Assembly (NCBI RefSeq): GCF_014204915.1
Contig: NZ_JACHMH010000001.1
Coordinates: 2,852,001-2,916,000, forward strand
Direction of reading: 5' to 3'
Length of the DNA: 64,000 nt
Source: Crossiella cryophila
Lineage (GTDB): Bacteria > Actinomycetota > Actinomycetes > Mycobacteriales > Pseudonocardiaceae
The notes under the pieces are model-generated. The model did not search any database, had not been told where the DNA came from, and worked only from the letters and a program-made list of their open reading frames with translations. Of this stretch, positions 26,876 through 36,573 are shown one piece after another; the first letter of the stretch is position 1; each line of letters opens with the position of its first letter. The translations under genes and the position numbers were made by a program.

Positions 26876-27919
26876 ATGACGTGGATGGTGTACGGGGCCA
26901 ACGGCTACACGGGGACGCTGATCGCGGAGCTGGCGGCGCGCCGGGGTGAGCGGCCGGTGCTGGCCGGGCGGGCGGCGGAGAAGGTCGTGCCGCTGGCGCA
27001 GCGGCTGGGGTTGCCGTACCGGGTCTTCGGGCTCGACGAGCGGATCACCGACCACCTGGCCGACGTGGACGCCGTGGCGCACTGCGCGGGGCCGTTCTCG
27101 GCCACCGCGGCCCCCATGGTGCAGGCCTGCCTGGACGCCAAGGTGCACTACCTGGACATCACCGGCGAGATCGACGTGTTCGAGCAGATCTCGCAGCGCT
27201 CCGCCGAGGCCGAGACGGCCGGGATCGTGCTGCTGCCCGGCGCCGGGTTCGACGTGGTGCCCACCGACTGCCTGGCCGCGATGCTGGCCGCCGACCTGCC
27301 CGGCGCCACCCACCTGGAACTCGCCTTCGCCGGGATGGCCAGTGCCAGTGCCGGCACGCTGCGGACCGCGATCGAGTCACTCGGCCTCGGTGGCCGGGCC
27401 CGGATCGACGGGAGGATCCGCGAGGTCTCGCCGGGCTGGCGGGTGCGTTCGGTGGACTTCCCCGGCAAGCGCCGCGAGGTCATCTCCATCCCGTGGGGCG
27501 ATGTGAGCACCGCCTACCGCTCCACCGGCATCCCCAACATCGTCGTCTACGCCGCGCTCGGCGTGCCGGCGCCGCTGTTCCGGGCCCAGCGCTACGTGCT
27601 GCCGCTGCTGCGCGCCGAGCTGGTGCGGAAGGGGCTGACCGCGCTGGCCAACCGGGTCGCCGGGCCGGACGAGGCGGCGCGGGCCGGCGCCCGCTCGGAG
27701 GTCTGGGGGCAGGTGCGGGACGCGGACGGGCGCACGGTGAGCCGGACCCTGATCGCGCCGGAGGGCTATGAGCTGACCGCGGACGCGGTGGTCCGGGCGG
27801 TGCAGCGGATCCGCTCCGGCGAGGTGCCCAGCGGGGCACACACGCCGTCCTCGGCGCTGGGAGCCAGCTTCGTGCGCTCGCTGACCGGGGTCGAGGTGCA
27901 GGACGTGCAGGTGCGCTGA
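26876..27919 (+). CDS. Saccharopine dehydrogenase-like / trans-acting enoyl reductase family protein
   Basis: 347 residues beginning with a Rossmann NAD(P)-binding motif (MVYGANGYTGTLIAEL), followed by LAGRAAEKV and the HCAGPFSATAAPMVQACL segment that defines this group. The family includes the trans-acting enoyl reductase Rv2953 of phenolic glycolipid synthesis and many uncharacterised reductases. The start is ambiguous (ATG at 26864, 26876 or 26885), since no ribosome site is seen and the transcript may be leaderless. It is monocistronic; the substrate is unknown. Confidence 0.85.
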   Translation: MTWMVYGANGYTGTLIAELAARRGERPVLAGRAAEKVVPLAQRLGLPYRVFGLDERITDHLADVDAVAHCAGPFSATAAPMVQACLDAKVHYLDITGEIDVFEQISQRSAEAETAGIVLLPGAGFDVVPTDCLAAMLAADLPGATHLELAFAGMASASAGTLRTAIESLGLGGRARIDGRIREVSPGWRVRSVDFPGKRREVISIPWGDVSTAYRSTGIPNIVVYAALGVPAPLFRAQRYVLPLLRAELVRKGLTALANRVAGPDEAARAGARSEVWGQVRDADGRTVSRTLIAPEGYELTADAVVRAVQRIRSGEVPSGAHTPSSALGASFVRSLTGVEVQDVQVR

Positions 27920-27936
27920 GCACCGGCTGACACGTG

Positions 27937-27973
27937 CCGGGGCGCCCCGCGTCGTGCATGCGGGGCGCCCCGG
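27937..27973. terminator. Bidirectional terminator
   Basis: CCGGGGCGCCCCGC at 27937-27950 matches its complement at 27960-27973 perfectly. It separates two convergent genes. Confidence 0.8.
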
Positions 27974-27989
27974 TCACCTGTGGAGCAGG

Positions 27990-29402
27990 TCAGCTCGCGT
28001 AGGGAGCAGCCGCCTGCTTGGCGGCGTACATCAGCGCGGGCTTGATCTTCGGCCAGAAGGTGCTGGTCTGGCAGGAGTACGGCGGCAGGAAGCCACCGCA
28101 GGTGCCGCTGGACGGGCCGATCTCGAAGGTGAAACCGGGCACGCCGAGCTTGTCGTAGAGCCAGTCCTCGGTGCCGCCGGAGGCGGCGTAGCCGACGACC
28201 TGCGGCGCGGTGCCGTAGGTGTAGCCGGTGATGCCTGCCATGTCCTTGGCCATCCGGCGCAGGCTGGCGTCGTTGCCGGTGTAGGTGTTGGCCCGGTGCG
28301 CCCAGGGGAAGATGATCCCGTTGGTGTAGCTGTGGAAGGTGATCATCAGGCCCTTGGTGTCCTTGGCCGCCGGCGTGGTGTCACCGTCGCCGCGCTTGTC
28401 CGGGTAGAGCTTGGTGAACAGCGCCTGGAGCGAGTTCAGCTCGGTCTCGGAGTCCGCGCGCGGGCCGCGGTAGGTCTCGGCACACGGGTTGGTCGAGGTG
28501 CCTGCCTGGCCGTAGTGCGAGTTGGCGTTGCGGTTGAGGTCGATGCCGACCTGGCCGCCGGTGCCGCAGGTGCCGTTGGTGGTGTTGGCGTTCTTGCGCT
28601 GCAGGCGCGGGGAGCTGCCACCGGCCTGGACGATGTCAACGCCGTCCGGGTTGGTGATCGGGACGACCCACATCTCGGTGGTGTCCATCAGCCTGGTGAC
28701 CTCGGCGTCCGTGCCGTAGCCCTGGGTCAGGTGGTCGATCCACCGCCAGGCCATGTCACCGGTGGTGATCTCGCGGGCGTGGATCTGGGCCATCAGGAAG
28801 AAGCGCGGTTTGGCGGCGCTGGTGTTCAGCGCGCAGTCCCCGGCCTGCTTCTTGGTCAGGCAGATGGCACGCAGGTCGTAGCCGTTGGGCCTGCCGGTGC
28901 TCTTGCGCCAGGACTGGCCGTAGGTCACCCCGGTGGAGAGCGCGGGGTAGTCGGCGAGCACCTTGTCCAGGTGCGAGTGCTGCGCCCGCACGGTGCGGTA
29001 GCCGCCGTAGTAGGTCTCGTTGATGTCGTTGACGCCCAGCGGCTCGCTGTTGTTGTGCGCCTTGGGCGGGGCCCACGGCGCGGGCGCCATCACCGATTCG
29101 ACCTTGGTGGTGAACCCGGCCTTGGTCAGCCGGTTGGCCTCCTCGGCGTTGCCGAGCACGAACAGGTCGTCGCCGTCGCGCTGCTCCAGCACGTCCGAAC
29201 CGACCTGGATGAGCCGCTCGGAGTCGTTGACCCCGCCGACCACGCGGTAGACGAACATCGCCTGGCGCTGCTCCGCCTGGGCACTGTCGGCCTTGGCCGC
29301 CGGTTCCGGCGCGGGCGCGCCGGTCTGCTGGAACAACAACAGGGCACTGGTCGCCAACGCGGCGACCACGCCCGCGATGGGGATCCGCCGTGATACGGAC
29401 AT
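27990..29402 (-). CDS. Secreted M14 zinc carboxypeptidase
   Basis: 470 residues with a signal peptide (PIAGVVAALATSALLLF). A propeptide-like region spans to about residue 120; the catalytic domain has the HxxE zinc motif in IHAREITTGD, NPDGVD, the DLNRN substrate motif, the third ligand in MITFHSY and the catalytic Glu in FTFEIGPSSG. Cysteines CGTGG and CGGF suggest disulfides. It releases C-terminal amino acids from extracellular peptides. ATG at 29402 follows GAGAGGA. It lies downstream of jetC on the same strand across a 171-bp gap, the place where jetD would be expected. Confidence 0.92.
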   Translation of the reverse strand: MSVSRRIPIAGVVAALATSALLLFQQTGAPAPEPAAKADSAQAEQRQAMFVYRVVGGVNDSERLIQVGSDVLEQRDGDDLFVLGNAEEANRLTKAGFTTKVESVMAPAPWAPPKAHNNSEPLGVNDINETYYGGYRTVRAQHSHLDKVLADYPALSTGVTYGQSWRKSTGRPNGYDLRAICLTKKQAGDCALNTSAAKPRFFLMAQIHAREITTGDMAWRWIDHLTQGYGTDAEVTRLMDTTEMWVVPITNPDGVDIVQAGGSSPRLQRKNANTTNGTCGTGGQVGIDLNRNANSHYGQAGTSTNPCAETYRGPRADSETELNSLQALFTKLYPDKRGDGDTTPAAKDTKGLMITFHSYTNGIIFPWAHRANTYTGNDASLRRMAKDMAGITGYTYGTAPQVVGYAASGGTEDWLYDKLGVPGFTFEIGPSSGTCGGFLPPYSCQTSTFWPKIKPALMYAAKQAAAPYAS

Positions 29403-29573
29403 AGCCGTCCTCTCGCAGTTTCGCCGAGATGCACTGCGCGCAGCAGGGTGGATGCGGCAGGTGGGTCAGGACGCTAGGACGCGCGCACTTATCGCCATAA
29501 CCCTACGAATGGACGACGAGATTCAGTTTTAAGAGGTACCCGATCGTGAACGGGACATATCGCCACCGCCGGG

Positions 29574-32500
29574 CTAGACGTCCTCCCGGTCCAGCCCCGC
29601 TCCGTCCCAGGTGGTGTGCGTGCAGGCGACGCCGCCGCCGTTCTTGGGGCGGAGCACGTCGTAGATGTGCATGCGCGGGATCTTGCCGGAGACGCCCCAG
29701 CCACTGGGCCAGGTGATGATCCAGTCCATGTCCAGGTCGACCAGCAGTCCCAGCATGCGGGCGATGGTGGGGTCGTCGAGGCGCTCGAATGCCTCGTCGA
29801 GCAGGACCAGGCGGAGTGGGAACCAGCCTTCCTCGCCCGCGCTGACCGCGTCGTAGAAGCTGGCCGCGGCGGCGAAGAGGGTGACGTAGGAGACCAGGCG
29901 GGTTTCGCCGGAGGAGAGCTGGCGCAGGCGGCGGACCCTGGGCTTGCTGTCCGGGCCGGTGTCGCGGACCCGGACGGTGAAGGAGTACCAGGAGCGGTAG
30001 TCCAGGGCCCGGCCGAGGATCTCGGCGTAGCCGGCCGAGTGGGCGTCGCGTTCGGCCTCGATGCGTTCGGTGAAGGCGCGGCGCAGGGTGGCGTCCTGGT
30101 CCTGGCTGCGCTGGGCGAAGGGGGTGCGGACCAGTTCCAGGGCGTCCCTGGTGGCCTCGTCCAGCGCGGCCGAGGGGCGCCATTCCAGCTGGACGTGCAC
30201 GCCCTGGCTGGAGCGGGCCCGGTCCAGGACCTCGTTCATCCGGCGGCACAGGTCCTCGGCCACCGCGATCTGGCTGCGCAGGCGTTCGGCCAGGTCGCGC
30301 ATGAGGTAATCGGAGAAGATCTCCTGGTACCGCTCGCCGAGGTAACCGCGCTGGTCACCGAGGCGGGTGGCGACCAGGGCGGCGGCGTCGGCGACCGGGC
30401 GCGGGCCGTCCTCGGAGGTGACCGTGACGGTGAGGATGCCAGCGGTGGTCTCCGCGGTGATGTTGTGCGAACCGGCCAGCGCGGACTGCAGGGCCTGCAG
30501 GCGGCCGATCACGGTGCCCTCGCTGGCCGGGCGGCGGTCCTCGGCCGCGCCCAGGCGTTCGGCGGTGGCCAGCAGGTTCTCCGTGTCCGGGGCCTCGGCC
30601 TCCGGCAGCGCGGCGCTCCACACGCCGGGGGCGGCCAGGGTGTCCCGGAACGCGGCCTCGGCGGTGCTGACCTCCTGCTGACGGCCGGTGCGCTGCTGCT
30701 GCTTGGTCTCCAGCAGGGTGGCGATCTTGGTGGCTTCCTCGCGCACCTCGGCGACCCGCTCGCGCGCGCCGGGCAGGTCGGTCTTGGCCCGCTTGTGCTC
30801 GGCCTCCAGGGTGGCCAGTGATTCGGCGACCTGCTTGGCCTCGCCGCCGATGGCCGAGGTCAGCTCGGCCAGCGCGGCAGCTTGTTCGGCGTACTCGGCG
30901 CAGCGGGATTCGGCCTGGGCCTCGGCCTGTTCCCGGTCGCCGAGGGCGACCCGGTGGTTGTGCAGGGCGTCGGCGAGCTGGCGGATGGAGCCCGCGCAGC
31001 GTTCGGTGAGGGCTTCCTTGAGGCTGTCCACGGTGCCGCGGACCTGTTCGGCGGCCCGGTGCGCCTGTTCCAGCGCGGCGGTGTCGGCGGAGAGCCCGGC
31101 CTCGGTGGCGGCGTGGGTGAGTTCGGACTGCACGGCCCGCCAGTGGTCCTCGGCGTGCGAGTGCTCCTCGCGCAGGGTCAGCGCGCGGTGCTCGGACTCC
31201 TCGGCGCTCTCCTTGGCCCCGGCCAGCCGGGCGTGCGCGGCGATCAGCTCGTCGTCGTGCGGGAAGGCGGCCAGGTGCTTCTCCCAGCCGGTCGCCTGCC
31301 TGCGCAGGGCCTCCAGGTGCTGCTGGGCGGTGGCGAGTTCGCCGCGCCGCTGTTCCAGCTCGTCCTCCAGGCCGAGGATGCGGCGCTGCCGGGCGGCCTC
31401 GCGGGCGCCGGCGCCGATGTGCTCGGCGGCCTCCTTGGTCGCGGAGCCGGAGAGCACGCCTGCCCGCCAGCGGCCGTCGGTGGACAGGGCCAGCGCGGTG
31501 GCGGGCAGGTCCTCGCCGGGGGCGGCCAGTGCGATCGCCGAGAGCAGGCCGCTGACCAGGTCGGCGGGCACGGGGCTGTCCGGTTCGGCGGCGGCGGTGA
31601 GTGCCTCGGCGAGCGAGCGGCCGGTGACCGGGGGCAGCGCGGCGACCGCGGCGGCCAGGTCGGCCGGGGTGTGCAGCACGCCTGCGACCACCTCGGCGGC
31701 ACCGGCCTTGGCGAGGGTGCCGTCAGCGCGGACCCAGGCCGTGAGCAGACCGCTGGCCTGCATCGCGGCTTCCAGCCCCGCCCGTTCGGCCTCGGCAAGG
31801 CCCTCGGCGAAGTCGACCAGGCGGTAGCAGGACTCGCCCAGGTCGGCCGGGCGCTCGCCTGCTGGCAGTTCGGGGGCGCGTTCCTGGCCGCGGCGCAGGG
31901 CGGCGAGTTCGGTCTCCCGTTCCCGGATGCCCTCGCGCACGGTGGCGCAGGCCTGGTCGGCGGCGAGGACCCGCTGGGTGGCGGACTGCTGGTGCGGGGT
32001 GCCCCACTGGCGGAATTCCTCGCGTACCGCCCGTGCCCCGGCCCGGTCGATGACCAGGCTTTCCGGTTGCGGTGGCGCTGGCCGGTCGGCCTCGGCGCCG
32101 CCCTCGGGCGCGGCCTCGGCCCATTCGCGGACCTGGTTGGCCCAGTGTTCGGCGTGTTCGCGCAGCTCTTGCGCGGTCTGGTTGCGCCTGCCAGCGGAGT
32201 CGGTGGCGCCGATCTGGGCGTCCTTGGCGTTGCGGTGCAGTTCCTCGACCTTACGCAGCGCCCGGTCGGATTCCAGCGCGCGCTGGTGCAGCATCAGGGT
32301 GAGCGCGCCGCGCTGGCGCACCTCGGTGGCGGCCTCGGCGGCCTGCGCGGCGGCCGTGGACAGGCCGTCGAGGAGTTCCTCGGGGTCCAGTTCGGGCACG
32401 GCGCGGCGGGTGACCGCCAGTGCCGCGGCCGTGGCCTCGGGCTTGGCCCTGACCTGTTCGGTGGTCTCGGTGACCTCGGCCGGCGGCACGGTCGGCACCA

Positions 32501-33710
32501 CCGGGCACAGCCCGCGGTCCAGGCCCGCGGTGTGCAGCAGCTGGCCGGCCCGGTCGGCGAGGTCCTGGGCGGCGGCGGTGTCCCGGCCGAGCCGGTCCAG
32601 CACGGAGAGCACCGAGTCGACGCCGCGGTCCTCCTGGGCGCGCTGGCGGCTGGCCACCTCCAGCGCGGTCTCGGCGGAGCGGCGGGTGTTGGCGACCAGC
32701 TTCTCCCGGTCGGCCAGGTCGCGCATGCCCTGGTAGGCGGGCAGCGCCTTGAGCGCCTCGATCCGCATGGCCAGTTCGCTCTCGGCCTCCTCCAGCGCGG
32801 CGACGCCCGCGTCGGCGGCGGTGCGTTCCTGCTGCGCGGTGGCCTTGCGGCGTTCCAGCCTGCTCAGTTCGGCGAGCAGGCGTTGCAGGGTGTCGTGCGC
32901 GGCGCGCACCCCGTCGGCCGCGGTGCGCAGCGCGGCGAGGGCGTAGCCGGAGTAGGCGGTGAGGAAGGTGCGCAGCGCGCCGTCGGCGGTGGAGAGCCGG
33001 ACGATGTTCTCCCGGATGGACTCCAGGTCGTCGAAGGAGGTGGCCAGCCGTTCGATCAGGCCGGCTTCCAGCGGCGGCAGCGCGTCGCTGAGGATCTGCT
33101 CCAGCTGGCCCTCGAGGACCTTGAGGCCGACGTCGGGGTTGCGCAGGGTGCGTTGCAGGTGCAGCAGGTCGCCGTAGCGGTCGGCGGGCACGCCGTAGAC
33201 GCTTTCCGCGATCCGGGCCCGGAAGCCCGCCTCCTCCAGGACCGCGTCCGCGCCGAGCAGTTCGCGCAGCTGGCCGGGTCCGACCGGCACCCGGTCCGCG
33301 CCGACCAGGAGAACGTCCTTGCCGACCCGGCACGGGGTGATGAACCGCCAGGAGTCGCTGACCTGCTGCGAGGTCTTGGACGCCTTCACGCCGATGCCGC
33401 AGGTCAGGTACTCGTCCTGACCCGCGTCGTCGCTGCGGACCAGTTCGATCCAGGCGTAGCCGATCCGGTTCGGGCCGCCCTGGTAGTCATCGAGCATCAG
33501 GCGCCGGATGCTGACCGTGTCGAAGCCCTTGGAACCCATCTGCCGCAGTTCGCCGTCCAGGCACAGCGGCAGCAGCAGTTCGAGGGTCCGGGACTTGCCG
33601 GAGCCGTTGGTGCCCTGGAAGATCACCCGGCCGCCGGAGAAGTCGAACTCCTGCTCGGCGTACTGCCAGATGTTGACGATGCCGCCCCGGTTGAGCCGCC
33701 AGCGGTTCAC
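29574..33710 (-). CDS. jetC: JetC-like SMC ATPase of a type II Wadjet system (TIGR02680)
   Basis: 1378 residues, the size of the TIGR02680 family. The N-terminal ATPase half has the Walker A motif GTNGSGKS at residues 33-40; long coiled-coil arms follow with a globular hinge-like middle (about 600-780). The C-terminal half has the signature LSSGETRLVSYVTLF near 1265 and Walker B LRLVLLDEAFERLDD near 1300, so the ATPase looks intact. In Wadjet/MksB complexes this motor extrudes DNA loops and recognises small circular plasmids. The GTG at 33710 overlaps the jetB stop (GTGA). It is the last gene of the operon here. Confidence 0.92.
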   Translation of the reverse strand: MNRWRLNRGGIVNIWQYAEQEFDFSGGRVIFQGTNGSGKSRTLELLLPLCLDGELRQMGSKGFDTVSIRRLMLDDYQGGPNRIGYAWIELVRSDDAGQDEYLTCGIGVKASKTSQQVSDSWRFITPCRVGKDVLLVGADRVPVGPGQLRELLGADAVLEEAGFRARIAESVYGVPADRYGDLLHLQRTLRNPDVGLKVLEGQLEQILSDALPPLEAGLIERLATSFDDLESIRENIVRLSTADGALRTFLTAYSGYALAALRTAADGVRAAHDTLQRLLAELSRLERRKATAQQERTAADAGVAALEEAESELAMRIEALKALPAYQGMRDLADREKLVANTRRSAETALEVASRQRAQEDRGVDSVLSVLDRLGRDTAAAQDLADRAGQLLHTAGLDRGLCPVVPTVPPAEVTETTEQVRAKPEATAAALAVTRRAVPELDPEELLDGLSTAAAQAAEAATEVRQRGALTLMLHQRALESDRALRKVEELHRNAKDAQIGATDSAGRRNQTAQELREHAEHWANQVREWAEAAPEGGAEADRPAPPQPESLVIDRAGARAVREEFRQWGTPHQQSATQRVLAADQACATVREGIRERETELAALRRGQERAPELPAGERPADLGESCYRLVDFAEGLAEAERAGLEAAMQASGLLTAWVRADGTLAKAGAAEVVAGVLHTPADLAAAVAALPPVTGRSLAEALTAAAEPDSPVPADLVSGLLSAIALAAPGEDLPATALALSTDGRWRAGVLSGSATKEAAEHIGAGAREAARQRRILGLEDELEQRRGELATAQQHLEALRRQATGWEKHLAAFPHDDELIAAHARLAGAKESAEESEHRALTLREEHSHAEDHWRAVQSELTHAATEAGLSADTAALEQAHRAAEQVRGTVDSLKEALTERCAGSIRQLADALHNHRVALGDREQAEAQAESRCAEYAEQAAALAELTSAIGGEAKQVAESLATLEAEHKRAKTDLPGARERVAEVREEATKIATLLETKQQQRTGRQQEVSTAEAAFRDTLAAPGVWSAALPEAEAPDTENLLATAERLGAAEDRRPASEGTVIGRLQALQSALAGSHNITAETTAGILTVTVTSEDGPRPVADAAALVATRLGDQRGYLGERYQEIFSDYLMRDLAERLRSQIAVAEDLCRRMNEVLDRARSSQGVHVQLEWRPSAALDEATRDALELVRTPFAQRSQDQDATLRRAFTERIEAERDAHSAGYAEILGRALDYRSWYSFTVRVRDTGPDSKPRVRRLRQLSSGETRLVSYVTLFAAAASFYDAVSAGEEGWFPLRLVLLDEAFERLDDPTIARMLGLLVDLDMDWIITWPSGWGVSGKIPRMHIYDVLRPKNGGGVACTHTTWDGAGLDREDV

Positions 33711-34942
33711 GCGGGTTCCTCCTCATCGAAAAGCGACCAGCTCGCCGGTGGCGGCGGCGCCTCTTCCTTTTCCTGGGCGGCGGGACCGCCAGGGGTGTCA
33801 TCGGGTTCGGGCACCCACCGGTGCGCGACGGGGGAGAGCAGCCAGTCGGGCTCCTCCCAGCGCGCCAGACCGGTGTTGACCAGCAGTTCGAGCACTTCGT
33901 CGACCAGGCCGTCGATGTCCTCGGTGGCCTGTTTGGACCAGGCGGCCGGGTAGGACTCGACCAGCTCGGCGCAGATCTGTTGCAGCCGCTGCCTGCTCAC
34001 CGGGTGGCGGCCGTCGGCGCGGGCCTCGTGTTCGGCGAGCAGTTCGGGCAGGGCCAGCAGCGCGACCCTGGCGACCGTGCCGGAGGAGGGGAAGGCCAGG
34101 TCGGTGAGGTATTCCTCGGGATCGGTGACCGCGATCCCCTCCAGCCGCGCCTCGGTGACCAGGCCGAAGCAGCGGTCCAGCAGCAGGGATTCGCGGCGCT
34201 GGTTCTTCTTCAGCCAGGATGCCTGCTCGGGCGGCAGGTCGGCGTGCAGGACCACCGGGTTCTCCACCAGTTTGCGGCGCACCGCGTGTTCGGTGGTCTG
34301 TTCCATCCCGGCGGGTCCGGCCTCGGCGGCCTTGCCGATCAGCTCCTCGGGGGTGTCCACCTCGCCGACCGGTCCGGCCAGCAGGTGGCCGAGCACGTCG
34401 GTGTCCACGGTGATCAGCGCCTCGGTGATGGCATCGCCGGACCAGGTGGACACCGAGCCCTCGGTCTCGGTGATCACGCCGAGGGCGAGCAGGTGGCGCA
34501 GCGCGGCGGTGAGCGCGCGCCGGTCGCCCAGGTCGTCCACGACCTCGATGCCGGCTTCGACCGCGGCCGCGCGCACCTCGCTGACCAGCCGGGACAGCAG
34601 CACCTGGCGGCCGACGCCGGTGAGTGCGGCCATGGTCAGCGCGACGTAGGCGTAGCCGCGCGGGGACAGCCCGGCCTCACCGCGGGTGGGGTCGGCGCCG
34701 GGGCCCGCCTTGTAGAGCCGGGCGTAGCGGCGCTGCACGACCAGCCGGTAGCCCAGCAGCGAGGCGAACAGGTCGTGCAGGGCGTTGCGGTGCCGGAAGA
34801 CCAGCGGCAGCAGGTCGCCGTCCGGGCCGTCGGCGCGCAGCAGCGGGCGGCGCAGCAGGGTGCGCGCGCAGCGGGTGACGTTGGCCGCGTCGATGTCGGA
34901 GAGTTCGTCCAGGATGCCGATCCCGCTGGGTTTGCGGCTCAT
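33707..34942 (-). CDS. jetB: JetB-like kite subunit (TIGR02678)
   Basis: 411 residues. The N-terminal region (ILDELSDIDAANVTRCARTLLRRPLL) and the segment FRHRNALHDLFASLLGYRLVVQRRYARLYK match the TIGR02678 family, the MksE/JetB-type winged-helix partner of the SMC ATPase. It ends in a Pro/Glu-rich tail. ATGA overlap with jetA and GTGA overlap with jetC show tight translational coupling, expected for fixed stoichiometry of a complex. Confidence 0.9.
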   Translation of the reverse strand: MSRKPSGIGILDELSDIDAANVTRCARTLLRRPLLRADGPDGDLLPLVFRHRNALHDLFASLLGYRLVVQRRYARLYKAGPGADPTRGEAGLSPRGYAYVALTMAALTGVGRQVLLSRLVSEVRAAAVEAGIEVVDDLGDRRALTAALRHLLALGVITETEGSVSTWSGDAITEALITVDTDVLGHLLAGPVGEVDTPEELIGKAAEAGPAGMEQTTEHAVRRKLVENPVVLHADLPPEQASWLKKNQRRESLLLDRCFGLVTEARLEGIAVTDPEEYLTDLAFPSSGTVARVALLALPELLAEHEARADGRHPVSRQRLQQICAELVESYPAAWSKQATEDIDGLVDEVLELLVNTGLARWEEPDWLLSPVAHRWVPEPDDTPGGPAAQEKEEAPPPPASWSLFDEEEPA

Positions 34943-36483
34943 GCCTGGCCCCCCAGCTGGACGCTGGCGTGGTGCAGGGTGAGAACTCCACCCGATGTGG
35001 CGATCTGTGTCACCTGGTCGGGGACGTGGTTGATGGTCAGTCGCAGTCCGTGCACCGGGTCGGCGGCCGAGCCGGTGTCGGTGTCGCGTTCCCGCTGGGC
35101 CATGGCCATGGTGAGCAGTTCGCAGAGCACCTCGAGGGCCTCGGCGGAGAGGTTGCTCTGGGCCAGCGCGGGGGCGGCGGCGCTGAGTTCGGCGACCGCG
35201 GCGGCCCGCTGCCGGTCCGCCTCCCGTGCCTGGGCGAGCAGGGTTTCCTGCAGCATCGGGTCGTCCTGGATGCGGGAGGCGCGGCCGCGGGCGCCGCGGT
35301 CGCCTCGGCTGCGCACGCTGACGTTGACCTCGACCACCGGGCCGTCCCGCCACGGGGTGTGCTCGTCGTCGCCGTCGTGTTCGGGCGCGGGCAGCAGGTG
35401 CCGGGCGGAGTAGAGGCCGAAGGCGGCGGCGTACAGCTCGTGCGAGCGGTGCGGTCCGGCCGAGTCGAGCCAGCCTGCCAGTTGCAGCAGTTCGGCGCGG
35501 CGGCTGGGCAGCAGGCCACCGCCGGCGGTGGCCCGTTTGACGCTGGCCAGCAGGGAGCCGATGGCGCGGGCGGTGGCCTCGCGCAGCGCGGTGACCTGGC
35601 TGGGGCGGCCTGGCCGGTCGGCGAACCAGTCGGTCAGCTCCCGCCAGTCGGTCTCCGAGCGGCCGCGGCCGCGTTCGACGGCGATGCCAAGGCGTTCGGT
35701 GGGGCCGAGGATGCGCAGCAGTTCCCCGCGGGCCGGGGCGAGTCCGGCCAGGGACTCGGCGATGGCCGGGGTGTGCCGCAACACGTCCTCGACGACCATC
35801 TGGATGTATTCGACCAGCAGGTTGCGGAAGCCGGAGATCTCTTCCGGGTCGAGGTGGAACCGGGTGACCACCTGACCGAGGTACGCGTAGAAGTCACGCA
35901 CGGTGACCGCGAGTTCGGCGTGCTGCAGGAACAGCGTGGTGACCTGTTCGGCCAGCTCCTCCTTGGCCCGTTTGGCACTGGCCGCGCTGGGCGCCTGCGC
36001 TTCGGCGACCATGGCCTGGGAGAGCGTGCCGCCCAGTTTGGACAGGCCGCGTTCGATCGCGGGCAGCAGTTCCCGGGAGACCTCGCGCGCGCCCTCCGGC
36101 ACCCGGAGCAGCTCGTCGACGTCCCGCTGCACCCGCACCGCGAGCTTGTTGATCTGGTACCGGAACGCGCCGCGGACGAACTCGGCGATGCTGGAGGCGA
36201 TCGTCTCCCGCCGCCCCTGCACCAGGTTTCCCCAGTCCTTGAGCCGTTTCAGCCGGTCGGCCACGGTGTCGGGATCGGATTCGCCGATGTCCAGGCGGCC
36301 CTCGCGCTCCAGTGGCTTGAGCGCGGCGGCGACCTCGTTGGGGGAGAGGTCGGGCAGCAGCGTCGCGGTGAACAACCGCATGATCGCCACGTAGGTCCTG
36401 GTGTGCTCAGCGTTGAGGTAGGAGTAGAGCCGGAGCCGGCCCTCACCGCCTGTGGAGTCGCCATGAGTCACGGACGGCCACAT
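34939..36483 (-). CDS. jetA: JetA-like kleisin subunit (TIGR02677)
   Basis: 514 residues. After a short leader the protein has RLYSYLNAEHTRTYVAIMRLF, the opening of TIGR02677, followed by a helical middle and a C-terminal winged-helix-like part; this is the kleisin-type MksF/JetA of Wadjet. ATG at 36483 or the in-frame GTG at 36471 may be used; neither has a clear ribosome site. It is first in jetA-jetB-jetC and divergent from cobD across 90 bases, which must hold both promoters. Confidence 0.88.
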   Translation of the reverse strand: MWPSVTHGDSTGGEGRLRLYSYLNAEHTRTYVAIMRLFTATLLPDLSPNEVAAALKPLEREGRLDIGESDPDTVADRLKRLKDWGNLVQGRRETIASSIAEFVRGAFRYQINKLAVRVQRDVDELLRVPEGAREVSRELLPAIERGLSKLGGTLSQAMVAEAQAPSAASAKRAKEELAEQVTTLFLQHAELAVTVRDFYAYLGQVVTRFHLDPEEISGFRNLLVEYIQMVVEDVLRHTPAIAESLAGLAPARGELLRILGPTERLGIAVERGRGRSETDWRELTDWFADRPGRPSQVTALREATARAIGSLLASVKRATAGGGLLPSRRAELLQLAGWLDSAGPHRSHELYAAAFGLYSARHLLPAPEHDGDDEHTPWRDGPVVEVNVSVRSRGDRGARGRASRIQDDPMLQETLLAQAREADRQRAAAVAELSAAAPALAQSNLSAEALEVLCELLTMAMAQRERDTDTGSAADPVHGLRLTINHVPDQVTQIATSGGVLTLHHASVQLGGQA

Positions 36484-36573
36484 TAGAGGCTTGAGGCTGG
36501 CCAGGCAGAATCGTGGGTCCCCAGGCGCGCTAACGTCACCCGTCGGACTTCCGGGACACAGGGGGTATGGGGG

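Noticed and set aside
30882-33953. 1023-codon open frame antisense to jetC
   Set aside because: Low-complexity Gly/Ala/Gln/Val composition and no motif; jetC on the opposite strand has intact ATPase motifs.
36484-36573. Cobalamin riboswitch before cobD
   Set aside because: The gap is only 90 bases and no B12-box was recognised.
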